Source: Erythrocercus mccallii
Taxonomy: Eukaryota > Chordata > Aves > Passeriformes > Dicruridae
Length of the DNA stretch: 64,000 nucleotides
Assembly: GCA_013397435.1 (NCBI GenBank)
Contig: VZRG01000887.1
Coordinates: 25,001-89,000 of the forward strand
Direction of reading: 5' to 3'
Below the pieces are notes generated by a model. The model worked only from the letters and a program-made list of their open reading frames with translations, was not told where the DNA came from and did no database searches. How positions within the stretch are numbered: position 1 is the stretch's first letter; each line of letters starts with the position of its first letter. A program made the position numbers and the translations under genes. Shown here in pieces: positions 1 to 14,800 of the stretch.

Positions 1-3000
1 ACCACACTGCTTACGAACATTATCAGCTCTATGACTGTCTGATAAATAACATGTTTGGTTACACTGATATTAGGCAATGGCATGGAAAGCAGTTATTCTA
101 ATTACCTGCTGTATTCTTTTAGCAAGAAGTCAGATTAAATTTTTGGGGGTGGAGGAAAGATTCTTTACATTTCAGCCACAAAAGGGTTAACATAACTAGA
201 TCCAGATAACAATCAATTTATAAATGACAATTGAACCACATAGATAGTACTAGATTGCCTGTTTAGTATTAGATCTTTTTCAACAGATTTAGACAATGTG
301 GTCCCTGAAATACCAGAAAATCTCCAACACTGACAAAAAAAGGAAGCAAAACTTCTAAATAGAAGAGAATCACAATGTGTAAGGGGGTCAAATAATGTGA
401 GACAATTAGCTTATTAAACCAAACTAAACGTGCACTCAAGCTAGTCAATTTGGTTGCTATTTTTCTTTTTAAATAATACATTTTATGTACTAATTCTTGA
501 ATATTAACTGGATTTTGTACATTATTGAACATGAATGCTTATGTTGTACTCTGTATAGAAAGACAGAAGCGATGTATTAAATGAGTAAATATGTGGTGGA
601 TGCTGCATCAGTGTGAATTGGCATACATACACAGCACTGAAAAGATGCTAACATCAAACAGATTTATTTCTTAAAAGTCTACTCTTGACACATTTGCGTA
701 CTTGTTAATCTCCTTGTCATATTTTGTTTGTTTGTTTATCATGTGCTAAACATATTCAGTGCAAATATGCTTTCATCATGCTTTTAAGAGGAGGGTAAGT
801 TATTTTGCGAAATGCATTTCTCTCCTCTTTAAGGATAACATTTTGTCTTGTATTTCTGATTTGTTGAGGCTGTTACAACTTGCTGGCTAACATATACAGT
901 GTGCAAGTAGAGTTGCAAATTTGTGTCTACTTAAGTGCCAGTGTTTCTTTGTAAGTTACTAAAATTTTGAATATTGTTTTCTGTTACTATTTTTATTCAT
1001 TTGCTAGTTAATTGTTTTCAGTCCATCTTCTGGAAATGTAAGTATTTTTACAACTTTTCCTATGCTTTAGGAAAAATTGTTTTCATGGGTGCAAATAGCA
1101 AGGAGTTACGAAATGTACATAAGTTGCAAGCAAAGTTTGGCATGGTTTAAAAGAACTGTTTTGTGAAACTTCTCCAGCTATACAGATTAATGTTAGGGAC
1201 ATTTTTCTTTTAAATTTCTAAGTTTAACGCTGCTTTTCCACATATTTTTAGGAGCAAACAAACTCTGAACCCCATCACTTTTCCTTGGAACTGTAACTTA
1301 AGCAGGTTTTTAGTGGAAAAATTGAAGCATAGCAAGAGGATTTATTTAGAACAAAACAAAACCTTTCAATCCCTCCCTCCTCTTGCCTCTCAACTCACAC
1401 TGCACTGCTATTTGCATAATATAGGAGTGGATAACTTTCCTCAGAATAAAGAGAAAATTAACTTCATTGAGAGATCTTAGAAAAATTAGGATTGATTGTA
1501 CAAGTTTGGGCTATTAATAGCAAGTATGATGGTACTTATTTTTGGACTATTTTCTTTCGCAAATGGGAGCACAAAAAAAAAGGTATCTCCACATTCCAGA
1601 GCAAATTTAGATTTTGATGGGGTGAGAGGGGAAGAGGAATACTATCCTAAATTACCTGTGAGAAGTTTATGACATGGCCACTTGATTGCATTGTTTTGCC
1701 TATGTACCTTTTGTTCATGTAAAAGTCTGTGATTTGCTTGAAAGGGGTCATCTCTTCTGTATACAGAAGAATGTCTGATAACCTCAAAGGGCATAAATCT
1801 TAACTTTTAAAAAGGAGTGCTTCTTTGGGTCACTTTGATCAGTGACAGGTCGAGAATGAGCAGAAACCCTTGGCTTCTTTTCCATGCTCATCTGGTTAGG
1901 TCCAGGGCACGCACTGCCCATTCTAGTTCTGGCAAGGAGTTGTTAACAACAAAAAAGAAGGTCTGGGTTTGATTGATAAAAAAAAAAAGTGGGCTTTTGT
2001 GATTGTCTGCTTTCATAAATGTTTTGTGCATTTATCAGAATAAGAAATGCCATTTTTCTTCATTCAGTTACCTTAAGGGCTGTAATGTTCTAAAATACTT
2101 AAAAGTCATTTCAGAAATGAGACTGTAAGAGAAATGGCTGTAACCCACAGTGACACAAAATGCCAGAGCCATCCTTTTTTTTGAGAGGGAAGTATGTTTA
2201 ATCCATTTCAGATAAAAAAGTAATAGCCTTTCCAGAAGCTATTTTCAACATGAGAGTGAAAAAGCAGTATACAGAATTATAAATGGATCTGTGCATCATT
2301 ATATAGTAATTTAGGATTCACTCAATGATGTAACAAAATTAACAACATAATTTCATTGTGTAACTGTATTTTATTAAAGAACAACTGTCTGACATTCTCT
2401 TACAGTTGCTTTATTTAACTTCATGCAAATATTATTAGTAGTGACATTTCTCTATTGTACATTAGATTCTCTCATTAGCATGATGTGTTAGTTATCACCA
2501 GAGAAATCACTTCTAGATAGGTGAGCGAGAAGCCAAGAAAACTAAAAATTAAATCAATGATGTATATTAATATAGACTCATCTGTTCACAAGAGATATCA
2601 TACAGTAAATTCAACTTTTTTCCTTGCATAAATGCATGCTTATCCCAAGGAAAATTTAATAATACTTATAATATGTGGAGTATGCAGTTATATTACTGGA
2701 AGTATTACATGGCTTACAATATGCACTGCCTGTTTTGAGCTGTGCTTGTGTTCTTGCATCTGATAGTTCCTAGCTTGATGTAGATTTAGGCACATAAACT
2801 GTTTATTGAACCTGTATTTAAAAATAGGAGAGTAGTATAATGTCTAATGGATTGAAGGTGAAAGATTTTTAAATGTTTCTGGGTTGCTGGTCATAGAGGT
2901 TGTATGCAATTTTAACATTAAGTAATTAACTGTTTTACTGTAGGATATAACTATGTACATGTGAAAAGAGTTCAAACTTAATTTGACAACAGGCTGTAAT

Positions 3001-6000
3001 GCCATACCTTGATGTGCTGTGAACATTTTGAAAGGAAGATTGGCATTGGTAAAACACATTTCATCACATTTCATAGTTTAAAGTAGTTAACAATTACTTT
3101 TATAAGTAAGCATCAGCAAATACAACAATCTTAGAATTATATATATATTTTTCACACCATTTTAAAGATGACCTGAGCCCCGGTGAGGTTTTCTCTTTTT
3201 TTATGCTGTTCATGATTAAGTTTGTGTGCTAATATGAATTAACAAGCTTTATGGGTTACACTGTCTTATTTCAGACACTTGCTCTAATTTTGTTGGGTAT
3301 TTTGGTAAAGCATGGCTTAAATGTGTACTTATCCTTTTATCAAATTGAAAATACTTGCTTCAAATTTTTTTTGCTGCTTCCAATGTACCTCAAAATAGAA
3401 GCATTGGGAAATATTGTACCTGACAAAAATGCAGGATGTTTTGTGTGGCATATACAACTAGACATACAAGTACATGCAATGATAGATACATGGCTATGTG
3501 CATGATACATGATTAAGAGGAAAAAACCTGTCTCAATAGCTTCTCTCACTGTGTTCAGTATTTAAAGGAGAGCTAAAATGCAGCATATTGTTTCCCATTC
3601 CTTTCTATACATATTAATCTTGCACATATATGCATACAGTGTTTGAATATATTTGTGGCATTCTATATCTGTTGATGATGTGCTAACACTGTCAGAGTTT
3701 TGAGATATGTATGCACAACACTGTAAAATCTGCATGAATCATTGAAACCTTAAATCCCATCTTCAATATATATTGTGCAATAAGTACTAGTAACACTTTA
3801 AAATACACAGTATTATATTTTTTGGTTTTGTATTTTTGTAGTTACTTATTCATATACTTTTATAGGGATTTGATAAATGTAATGACGGAACATATTTGGT
3901 ATAAAACAGCAGCAGTCTCCTGCTCTTATGTCAGGGTTAAGAACCAAGGCAAATCTTCCCTAACTAATTAGATGCTGAGTAAGGCATCTTAGTGAAGTTG
4001 GGGCAAAAGTGAATGGGTCACAGCTGAGGCAAGATTGCAAGGACTGTAGTGATAGTGAAAGCATTCACATTTGCCAGGTCATTGTGACACTGTGCCGATT
4101 GCAAAGGAACACCCTGTTCACTGATACAGAACTGCCGTCATAAAGTAGAATCAGAAACAAAAGCTTTAAAGAGCATTTACTTCTTACTAGAAATGCTTAA
4201 AACATATTCTGTGTATAGCTTCCTTTGCTCATTTTTCTTGAACAATAGTGCTTGTGCTATTGTAAAAGGATTTGCCTTGTAGACTAATGTTGCTTCACAG
4301 TTTAGCAGAATTTCCAAACTTGAGGCTCCTAGTATACCCAGGAGTTGATGAATCATACTGGCTCAAGAAAGAGAAGGCTGAAACAGAGAAGAGGGAGAAA
4401 GGGAGAATTCCCCTGTTACTGTCTCAATCATTTAGTTTGGAAAGAGAACCAGTAATGCATCTTTTTGCTATACGTTGGACAGTGTAAAGACAAAATTTCA
4501 GCATCTAGATAAACTGTAATCAAGGGGATTATTTTTTTCTCAGATGACCTGTAGGAAAGAGTAAATTTAAAAAGTATTTTTATGTAATGAATTTCTGTAT
4601 GTTTATATGTAGTATTTCAATGAGATAAAATGCATTCTTTAGTTTAACATCAGTCTGTCTAACAAATCTCCAAAATAAGAGACTGTCTGTACACCAGCCA
4701 ATGGACAGGCATCTGTTGCTTTACTGTTCACTCCACTCATTATCGTAATGCTGTTATGCCTTCTTTCCTTTACTGAAATACTTGACAACTGTTTCTAAAT
4801 TATTTTTCTTCACTGACAGAGAAAACGGTGCCACTTGTATGGCTGTGTCACACAATATTTTGTCATAGAAAAGTCATCTCTTTTGGAGGGTGGGAGGGGT
4901 GAGCATCTCAGAATTGCTTTGATCAGTGTGAACTTGCCAACAGTATACCATTGCTGCTTTTCTGACTCTCTCGGGAAGCCATTGCATCCCCATCCTCTAC
5001 TGATGATGCGTATCTGTGCACTTGTGCAAAGGAAAGGAGAGTGTCATCTGCCACTTAGAGAACATGGGAGTTGAGAAAAGAAAATGTCATGATTACAATC
5101 CTGCTGTTCCCTCCCATGCACCACATAGAACTCAACAATCTTCTCTTACAAAGTGAATAATAAGCAGTACTTTAAGAAGTCTTATGGAAAGTAAGAAAAT
5201 TTATTCTGGGCTTGTCATTGAAGTTGAAATGTACTGTCGTTTGCAGGTAAACTTACTGTGATATTTGAGGTGGTGTTTTTCTGAAAATGGACCACAACAC
5301 AAATACACCAGTAGAAATCGGTGCTGCAGTCTGCCTATCTGTGGATTTTGGAATATTTCCCTTATAAAGGATATTGAGTGACATACTAAATGCCTGTCTA
5401 TTTTTTGTGGTACCTACTGCAATTAATGTTCAAAACAGAGCTTTAATTGTTCTTTTTCGTAGTAATTTTTAACAACACACCTAATGAACACAAGTTGTTT
5501 ATTTGTGGTATTTCTTTTCAAACTTTATTTCACCAGAATTCCAGGAAAGGAGATAGATTACCTGAATCTCTGCATGTGTATTTTGTCCATGTGTTCTTTA
5601 GTGTATTTCTTAAAGATTGGTATCTTTAAAGTTCAGTACTTCTAGTTTTGAATAGTTTAGTTCTTTTCATCTGAACAATTCAACATTTGGTGTATTAGTA
5701 AGAGGAAAACAGAATGCAAAGGATCAAATCCTCACTATGATCCAAGCATGTGTTTTCCATTCATGTCATTGGAGGCTCTGTCATGCATCAAGGACAACAT
5801 ATAGTTTAGGTACAGAATCACAGATAGCAGTGTGCTAGCCTTCAAAGCGAGCTGTAAGCGGGAGCTCAATTCTATAAGCCTTCTGTACATGTGTAACTTT
5901 TATGAAGCTAAATGCACAGGTATTTTGCAAAACAAGATTCTGTGGTGGTAGAGAAAGTTGCTTTTGTGTATTTTAATCTCTTCTATTACTTAAACACCAA

Positions 6001-7829
6001 GGAGAGGAACATCATTTTTAAAAATTTTAAATAGGTATTGCACTTTCTTAAGGAAACCTAAACCTGTTTTCCTGGTTTATTAAAATCCAGAAATTAAACA
6101 AGGCTCTCTGTTAAAGTCTGGTCAGGTGGGAGCTTTTAGCTGTGGGCTTTATGTCTGTATTGCTTTATGTCTCTGTTATTGAAAGCTCAGTTTTTTGTGT
6201 GTTACCTTGGAAGTTAAAGTAAGAAAGTTAACACAGTGGAAAATTATGGTTGCTTTCTGTTTGTCTCTGAACTTTCGAATTTTTTCAACCAGAAATCACA
6301 GAATGAAATTTGGGCAGGATAATTCAACATGAAACAAATTGGAAGAGAAATGTTTACAGGACTCCTTGCTAGCTGTAATTACCAACTTTTCCAAAGTAGC
6401 AACATAACAGGATAAAGGGTGATTTAATCAATAAGGTAGCATTTTGAAAGAAATTATTCTAGTTTACATAAAAATTTGGCTTCCCAACATGTTCTTTCTT
6501 CTCTGTTTTCTCATTAGAAATATATATGTATAAAAACAAACCAGAAGATGTTATTGTCAGATCTTTTTATGCAGATTGATTTTCCTTTAGCATATTCATT
6601 GCCCTTTGCCTGCACAGAATACAAAACCTTGTGTACTGTACTGCAGTTTCATTGCTGCTTTCAGAAAGATGTCTTGTGAGATGTTACGGCTTCTGTGGAA
6701 GTACAACGGCAAAATGTCATTTTATGATAGATCATTATTGATACCCTTTATTTATTTATGTCTCTCTTCATTTTTCTTTCCCTGCAGTTTTTCTTTCTCT
6801 GTATATATCTCAGAATATGTATTAAAAGAAAAGCTCTTCTTGGTAGTAATTGAATAATTAAAGCAATCTTGATTATATGTGTCTATAGGAAGACATAAGG
6901 GGCAGAGAGGAGAAGCATCGCTTCCAAGGATGGCTTAATGTAAATCTAAATGCTGACATGGAGAGTTCAGTGTTGTTTTATTTTAGTGTGTCTGTATGCA
7001 AAAAACATGATAAAAATGTAAGTGATGTCCTGGATTATCACATGGAAGGTGGTAAAAAGCACCTCAATTTGATCTCTACTTTGTACAATTTCTTAACCAA
7101 GGCATTGATAATATTTGAAAAAAAGCAGCCCTCATTGTATTTGTATTCTCATATAACAAATATGTTTATTTGACAAATAAAATAGGAAGAAAAACAGGAA
7201 AATTAAACTCATTAAACTTGAATACTACTATTTTCCACACAGACTTAAAAATAAATAAGTCTGGACTTCAGTGAGTTGTTCAAAAGCAAATTAAGTTGTT
7301 AAAATTAAACCCACAAACCTGTATCACTGTGTTCAGACTTAGTTCTTAATTAAAAATGAGTCTTTTCTTTCTTTGCAGGAATTCTCTAAAAAATTTTATG
7401 ACAATCTGTAAAGTGGAATTCATAGGAAAACAATCTCCTCAGAAGTGGTAGCAGCAGTTTTTCTGAATAGTGGACATGTTTTCACACTTTGTGTCATAAC
7501 TTCTAGTAGCTGTTTGTTCCCTGAAGAGTTTACTTTTAAAAATACATGAATTTGATAAGAACATCACAAATAGATGTCTTGGGGAGGAGAGAGGTAAAAT
7601 CTAATGAAGAGTATGCAAAGAAAAAATAATTGCTTCCAGATGGCTTTATATAATAAAACTACTATTAAAATGAGGAGCTCCATTAGCAAGGCTTTAATTA
7701 TATATTTTCTTACATTTCTAAATAAACAGTATAGTCTTTAAAAAAATAACACTTAAACGAGTAAACTGTGACAGCTCTTGCACTAGCACAGGAAAAAATA
7801 TTAAGAAGCACCAAGTCATCTACCCTGCC
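1..7829. other. AT-rich non-coding DNA, no gene recognised
   Basis: Only short open frames (at most about 92 codons) occur, scattered on both strands with biased, low-complexity translations and no family motif. No known repeat was recognised. The one distinct structure is an 18-bp perfect palindrome at 1753-1770, listed separately. Short A runs lie near 1572 and 1978. The stretch could be intergenic or intronic; nothing in it decides which. Confidence 0.7.
1753..1770. repeat. 18-bp perfect palindrome
   Basis: The sequence TCTTCTGTATACAGAAGA equals its own reverse complement over all 18 bases. The flanking bases (c at 1752, a at 1771) end the symmetry. It could be a dimeric transcription-factor site or chance; no factor is assigned. 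Confidence 0.6.
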
Positions 7830-8060
7830 TTAATGCCCCACAACAGTTGACATTGCTGGAATGCCTCCTGCAGCTGGTGGCATATGACTGTCATTTGCAA
7901 GCAGGATATACGGAGAGTTTACACAATGGAGGCATTCATGAAAGTGTTCCTCATCTGGGACTCTTGCAAGCTCTCATTTTATTGACCCTGTCAGTATTTA
8001 ACTGGTAGGCTGTCAAATTATGTGTTGCTTTATCTAATATTAGTTTTTCTTCTAAATTAG
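7830..8060. promoter_or_regulatory. Candidate conserved non-coding element (enhancer-like)
   Basis: This stretch is more complex and less AT-rich than its surroundings. It carries E-boxes CAGCTG (7871-7876) and CATATG (7881-7886), followed by ATTTGCAA (7893-7900), close to the POU octamer. Known families that bind such sites are bHLH and POU proteins. That it is a working enhancer is inference from composition and motif clustering only; such motifs also occur by chance. Confidence 0.25.
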
Positions 8061-8439
8061 AATGTGCAGAAGAAAGGGTTGTGGAAAGCAGGTATGAAAA
8101 GCAAAAACAACTTCTGACTTACTGTTTCTAAAACAGGAAAAAACATAACAACTGTGTAAAAACTTTATCATTTGTTCTGAAAATTATAGAATTGAAAATT
8201 CTGTATCTTGTTAATGATTAAATAATGTTGCTTATTTATAGATTTTTTTTCAGGGTTTGGAGTAGGGTGAGGTTTTTTACCATTCAAAACCTTAAACAGA
8301 AATCTGTTTTCTGAATTACTGTGTTCCTCAAGTGTAACTCAAACATTTGTGTACAAATAGTTTCATGAAAGAGCTCACTCTAATTGAATGTGCTCTTAAA
8401 AATATCAGGAAAAGTGCTCTTTTTACAAACTTCTCCAGA
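8061..8439. other. Non-coding, nothing recognised
   Basis: AT-rich sequence with T-runs near 8246. No open frame, repeat or motif cluster stands out. Confidence 0.6.
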
Positions 8440-8810
8440 AAGAGATTTATTCATATGCTTTGCTGCATCTTCATGCAGAATAACATGAAGAAATGCCCAA
8501 TGAGAACTGCCCATTAGCAGTTTTGATTACATTCTGCAAACAATGTAATAATCTGAAAGTTGATTGATGATTTTAAATATGTTATTTATATCGCAGATTG
8601 ACTGCTTATTAATTCAGTGGTGTTGAGACATGACCTCTCCAAAGCCATAATTTGCATTAAAAAAATAGAATGTATGCACAGCTTCATTGATATCAGGGAG
8701 AGAACTAGTTACAGCAGCAGACAGCACACCAAAACATTGGCTTCATGCAGATGGAGCATACTGCAAAGGAAGTACGTTACACAGTGAGTTACTCATTTTA
8801 ATAGATCCTC
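8440..8810. promoter_or_regulatory. Candidate conserved non-coding element with homeodomain-type motifs
   Basis: The stretch contains TGATTGATGA at 8561-8570, which resembles the composite PBX/HOX site (TGATTGAT). AT-core homeodomain-type motifs (TTATTAATTCA near 8607, TTTGCATTAA near 8651) follow. It lacks simple repeats. Its density of AT-core developmental motifs resembles vertebrate non-coding elements near developmental genes. This is an inference; no conservation data were available. Confidence 0.28.
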
Positions 8811-8854
8811 CTATCCAGTAGTCCATTGTTAATGCAATGTTGAAGTTCAGTTCA

Positions 8855-8897
8855 GGGTGAAGAGGGAAAGAGAGAGAAAGAGAATGAGAGAGAATGG
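8855..8897 (+). repeat. GA-rich simple repeat
   Basis: An imperfect (GA)n/(GAAA)n purine tract on the + strand, made of agag and gaaag units. Confidence 0.7.
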
Positions 8898-11800
8898 TCA
8901 GATTAAAGGAAAATAAATTTTAACCTGGGGTCTATCAATGAGTTCCTTTCTGCTAGGAAAAATACCATCAACTCTCCCTATATGTCTTTGTTCATATATA
9001 GAAATAAGAGATTTTTTTTTTTAATAAGTGTTCTATTCTTTAAAAAAAAGTTGGATTTCTACTGTAATAGTGATAGCTGAATAGTAAACACTCTTTTGAA
9101 TTGTAAAATGTGTATGACTGGCTTTGTTTGTTTCTGGAGTATAATACCCATTTTTTCCGCTCTTTGATTTCATCCTCCTGTAAAACAAAATTATTTTTTC
9201 ACAAAAGACAGAATCATCTAAATAGAATGTCATTATGCTATTTTGAAAGACCCCTTAAAATATTGCTCTGGAATCTACTGAGATGTTGATTTTTCTCTGC
9301 AAGGATAAATAAGAAAGGCAACTGAAACATTTAAATTTAGTTGAAAATATGAGGGTTTTAAACCTTTTGATACAGCATTCTGAAGACATTGTGTCCCCTA
9401 AATATTAAAAAAAAAACTTGTATAAGCTGCAATATTGAATTAGTATTTAGCAATCCACAGATAATTTATTTAGAAGAATCTGAAAAATGTATTGTCTCCC
9501 TCCTAAGTGAATTTCATATGAAGGAAAATGCTACTTCTCTAGTTTTGGCGTAGCAATTATTGTAAAGAGGCTTTTTTTGTTTTCTTTTCATTAAAAATTG
9601 AGAAAAAATAAAGCTGCTACATATGTGTGTATATTTTTGTTGATGATGGTAGTTTCATTTGTGGCTTCCAGTCTGGTTGTCTAAGAAGTCATGTAAAAGC
9701 TGGAGTTTAGAACATGGGCAAGAACATGGAAAATATTCAGACATTAATAAACATGGTTAGTAATTTTTTTACATCATCAGATCTATCTGAAAATTTATTT
9801 AAAATAATTTCTATTTTCTTATGGTGAAAGCTTCATTAAGTTAGTCACCCTGTGAGTACACTATTACAGGTGAAACCTCAGGTATCTCAAAATTTTCTTC
9901 TTATACAAAGGTTTTCTGTGGAATCCCAATTCTTTACAACACTAGAAAATTATAATTTTAAGTGCCTGGTCCTTTTCTCATTGAAATCAATACAAATATA
10001 GTCTATAATCACATAACTGTTGTGAGGGCTTTTCTTTAGGAAAACGTAATTCACGTTTGGCTTCTTCTGTGATGGAGCAGGTTAAATATTAAATGAAGAA
10101 ATAATCGTAGAAGTAAAATTTGGGAAACAGATTAAAGCATTGTACTCTAGTTTCAAATAATGTATTATTTGTAAAAGTATGACCTTTAAAGTCTAGGTTC
10201 TTCAAAATTTTAATTATACACTTAGGAGAGACTGTATGGTACATGCTAGCTGTGTGGTATATGCTAGTTTGAAACAATAATCCTCTGATAACTCAGTGCT
10301 CAGTAACTCTGATAATTCATGCATTTTTAAACTTTAAAATGAAATTTTAATCTTGCATTTAAATGTAAGGTTTCTTAATCTATTTCTTCATTTATTAAAT
10401 CTTTCAGAAGGAAATGGAAGAAAATGTTTTAATTCATAGCATAGACAGCAATGATATTAAAAAGGAAAACATCACAAACGCTCAAAACAAAACTAACCCA
10501 AATTTAAACATCTTTAGTTGATATTTATGTATTTTTTGCATGAAAGTGCTTAGACATGAAATTATGTGTTTCTCCACTTGCGTATTTTATTTTATTTATA
10601 TTTATTGCTTTATTTTAATGTTGACAACAAAAAGTCAGGTGTGAAGATGTTAAAGCAATTCCATCCATAAGCAGTTTTATAAAGACAAAGTTGAAATTTG
10701 GTTTTATGCAAACAGACCCAGATAAATCATGTTTCCTATGATTTTTAAATTTACAGTTTTAATGGCCATTTATAATGATACCAAACTGAAATAAAACTCT
10801 TCTAACATGTAAAGTTAGAAATACCTAAATTTGTAAATGCATAAAGTAACACTGCAGGAGACTGATTTTAAATGACTGGATTGTTTAGGGTTTTTTTTTT
10901 CAGAGCCTGTCCTTTCTATGCCACATCCCTGTCTCTTCCAAATTCAGCAGTGGTCAGGTGTGGCATTTTGTTTCTATCCACTGACTTGCATATGCATGTT
11001 TATACACCTACAAACTGTAAAAAGAAAACTGACTAAATGTGGCTTCAGGGAAAAGAAGGGAATGGTGGGCGCAAATACCAGCTGGAACTTGATGCGTGTG
11101 TTCTCTTCTGTGGCACTGTTTTGTTGTTGATGTGGGAATGTAGCTAAACAGTGGCTACAGATGCTCCACTAAATAAGGATCCAGATAAATTCCAGCTGTG
11201 AATTTGTGATTCATCTTTCCCTGCACAGAAGATATGTTTCCATATGTCCCATTATGTTCCATATTTGATTTTTATCACACCTTGTGTGCCAGTCTGTATC
11301 TTGTCTCCATGCTTTTTGTGAATTCTGTAAAGCTTTCTTTCTTTCTCCTTTGAATTACAACACACTCTAGCCTCCATGCAAAAAATCCACATACCAATCA
11401 TACAGTATCCTTGTAAATAATTTTTTTAATGAATAAAGTATGTAAATAATGTATCCATGTAACCAGTGTTACACTGAGACTTGGCACATCTAAAAAGATT
11501 ATTACTTTCCACTTGGAAAATATTTATCTAGAAGCTACCGCTGCAGTCCTTAAAATTATCAGAGTTCTAAATAATTTAAACTTAAAAATTACCTGTATCT
11601 TACTTTATTTACTATAAATGCATTTTTCTAATATTATCTGTAATAATTTCAGATAGCTAATGTGTATAGCCTCTTTATGTTTTTAACCATGTAATTGATT
11701 CATAAGGAATTTAATTTTGAATTATGAATAGTATCAATTGTTAACTGTTTATGCTCTCTGAGACTCTCTGAAAAGAATGGCAAAACTGTCAGTGGTTCCA

Positions 11801-14800
11801 TGGTACCAGATAAACTATGGCAATTCATTTTTTTTTTTTTAAATATTGTTCTTATTCATTATATTCTTCAGATTGGAATTCAGGATATTTCTTCTTCTGC
11901 CACGATATTGTAGATACAGAAATTGGCTTCTAGAAATTTAGGTATCCAGGCCCCAAGAACATAGAAATTCCTAATACTAAAATACTAAAAGACAAAGTAA
12001 AGACTTGAAAATACTAGCGGAATTTCAGTGTACGCTTTTGAATCAGCTTATCGTAGTATAGTTAGGAGAAACATGGTCCCAGAATTCTATTGGACTGAAG
12101 TAGGGCTGCTGGTCACCTCTACAAGAAACAGTGCGGTGAGAGCTTTGCACTGTTTTACTTGTGATTTTCATTGACTACCATGAAACCACTCAAAATGTGA
12201 GGCAGAAGTCAGCATTATTTGCTAGATAGATGTGGTCTAGAAAGTCACTGTCTTTGTGAAGATAAAACCTCAGTGGTTGCTGTAATTATTAAAGTCATTA
12301 TTAAAGTGCTACATTTGGTCATTGGTTTTTGCAAGCTATTAAAGCCAATGCTTTTAGCTCCAGAAAAATTTTAAAATTACATATCTGGAACTGGATGAAA
12401 TTCTCTCCATCTTCAGAAGTTAAGTTACTGTGCAGATGTTACAGCGGTGCTGTATGTTCTGTACAGTCAATTACAGTACACTCACTCACATAGGTAGTTG
12501 TAATTTTGTTGACTGAAGAAAAGTGTTGTGAGGGTACAATATTCTGAAACAAGGTATATCAAGGTATATCAGAGCAAGTACTGATAAATACTATGAGTGA
12601 TGTGTAGAATTTGACATCCAATGCCTTTTTTGTCAATTGTGTTCAGGGAAAATTAGGTTCTGTTATAATTGAAAATCTCCAGGCAAGTCAGGTATCAGCA
12701 ATAAACCAACATTTTTGAAAGGAATGGACAGTTAATTAGTTTGTATTTTAAATTGAGTATGTTTGTGTTATAGATTTCAATAGGAATGAAAGGGAGAATA
12801 TCTAGATAAATCTTGAGTAAGTGGGGTCTGTTCTTGGCTATGGCTGAGGTACCACTGAGTTGAACCACTGGTCATTGTGAAATTCCAATCAAAATGCAGA
12901 TAAGTTTGGCATAAACATCATAAAGTGTTGCTGTGCTTCCTGAACTGTAAAGAAGACTTTAAGACATGAAAAGACTGGAGGCTATCAGTTTACTTTATGG
13001 CTAGTTTAGGATTTCAAATCAAGTGAGTGATGGTGCTTATAACAAAGCATCTGCAAAGTGTGTTGTGTGACGTTGATATTCTGTGTTCAAGAAGTTTGAT
13101 GTCAACACAGCTGTGGCTTACCACTTTTAGCAACCTTCTCAACTGGGAATTAGATACAATACTTTTAATTTGGTCATGAGGTTGGGTGAGAGTACTGGGA
13201 CGGGAGTATAATTTCAGATGCTATTAATTTTCATAAAATAACATTTGTGTGCTTTGTCTTGCCAGATACTCTACAATGCCTTTCCTCATTTCACATGCCA
13301 GGCTGTTTTTATATTATCATTTCCTTCTCTGCTGTGTTTATCTTTTCTGAAAATGGTGAATGTAAGCTATTACTGACTGGGTGGGTGGCACACATTTTCA
13401 CAGTAACTTTTAAAACACAGAGCAAGCATTTTATTTGGATTTTAAAAGCCACTGAGAGAACTTAATGCAGCTGCTTTCATGGCATCAAAGTGAAACATGT
13501 GAAAATCTCACTTTCTATTCTAAATAACCTTAGGGCTGTTGAGTCAGATATTTCTGGGTTGACGTGTTTTGCACAGGAGTGACAGTGGCATGGAGTGTAT
13601 ATAGTAAATTCTAGTGTTTCACTGAATCTCTTCACTCTTTCATGAGCTTCAGAGTGTACTCATCCTTAACAGAATGTCAAGTTAAAACATGTCACTTTGC
13701 CACAGTTGAAATTACTTACTTGTTTTTAATCAAAAAGCAACTCTTAATGGGCTGTTTTACTGTAGGCAGTGAGGAAAGGACCTTTCCAGTTTAGCATCAA
13801 GTAAATCCTCTGACCCATTATTTGCTATCATTTCTACTCATCCAGCAATGTGAAGGAGGTTACATGATTAAAATCTGAGCTGAATCAGGAAGCTGGTGCT
13901 GCATATACTACACCAATTTTTAGGGAAAGCTAAGCTTTTTTATAATGAATGTCTTTCTATGCTATTTAGGAATCGTCCTGAGTTTCCTAGGATCTTTACT
14001 GTATCTGTGATATCTGTTGACAGTAGATACTGCTGATACTGCTGATAATAAGGGTGATTTGTGGTACAGTGGCCTCTGATTTTAGTTTTCGAAACTCTGG
14101 ATGAATTTAAGGTGAGATGTGCCATATATTCAACATAATCCTTGGATGTAATGTGAAGTAAAAGGCTTTCTTAACCTGTGTTAGATGCTCAAGCTGTATG
14201 AGTTCAGTGAATTGAGTTCTTACTCTTTTGAAGACTGAAATGGCTCTTGAGTTTCTAGGCTAGCTAATAGTCCTCCTCTTAACTATGCTGTACATATCGC
14301 AGATGGTGCTTGACAGACTAGCCAGTGTCTCAAAGGTCACCACAACACTATTAGCTAGATCACTATGCCCTTTGTTTCTTGAGGATGCTTCTGCTACAGT
14401 ACTTGTTTCTTGAAAAAATTATAGGAGTAAACTTTGGGATTTGTCTAAAAGGAAACCTTAACCACTTCTCTCCTCACCTACAAGTGCTTCAAATGTGGAA
14501 TTGTTTGTTGTCAGTGAAGTGCTGTGAAGTTTAGCATTCTGCTAGTACAGGTATGATCAGTGGTCTAGTTCTGTTCTTTGCTGTTCTTTTGTGTGAAGAT
14601 GCAACACCGAGAATGACTGATATTTTAATTTTTTGTCATAGTTGCCTTTTAGAGCTTTAGAGAGTATTTTGAGGGCTTATTGCAGCACCTGACAAAGAGG
14701 AACATTTAAAGCCTTCTAGAAGTTCTGGTGTCCAAAGCTGTATGTATTCATTCAGTGTAGTTTGAAAACACTGAAATTACTGAAGGGTGTTTTAAAAGCA

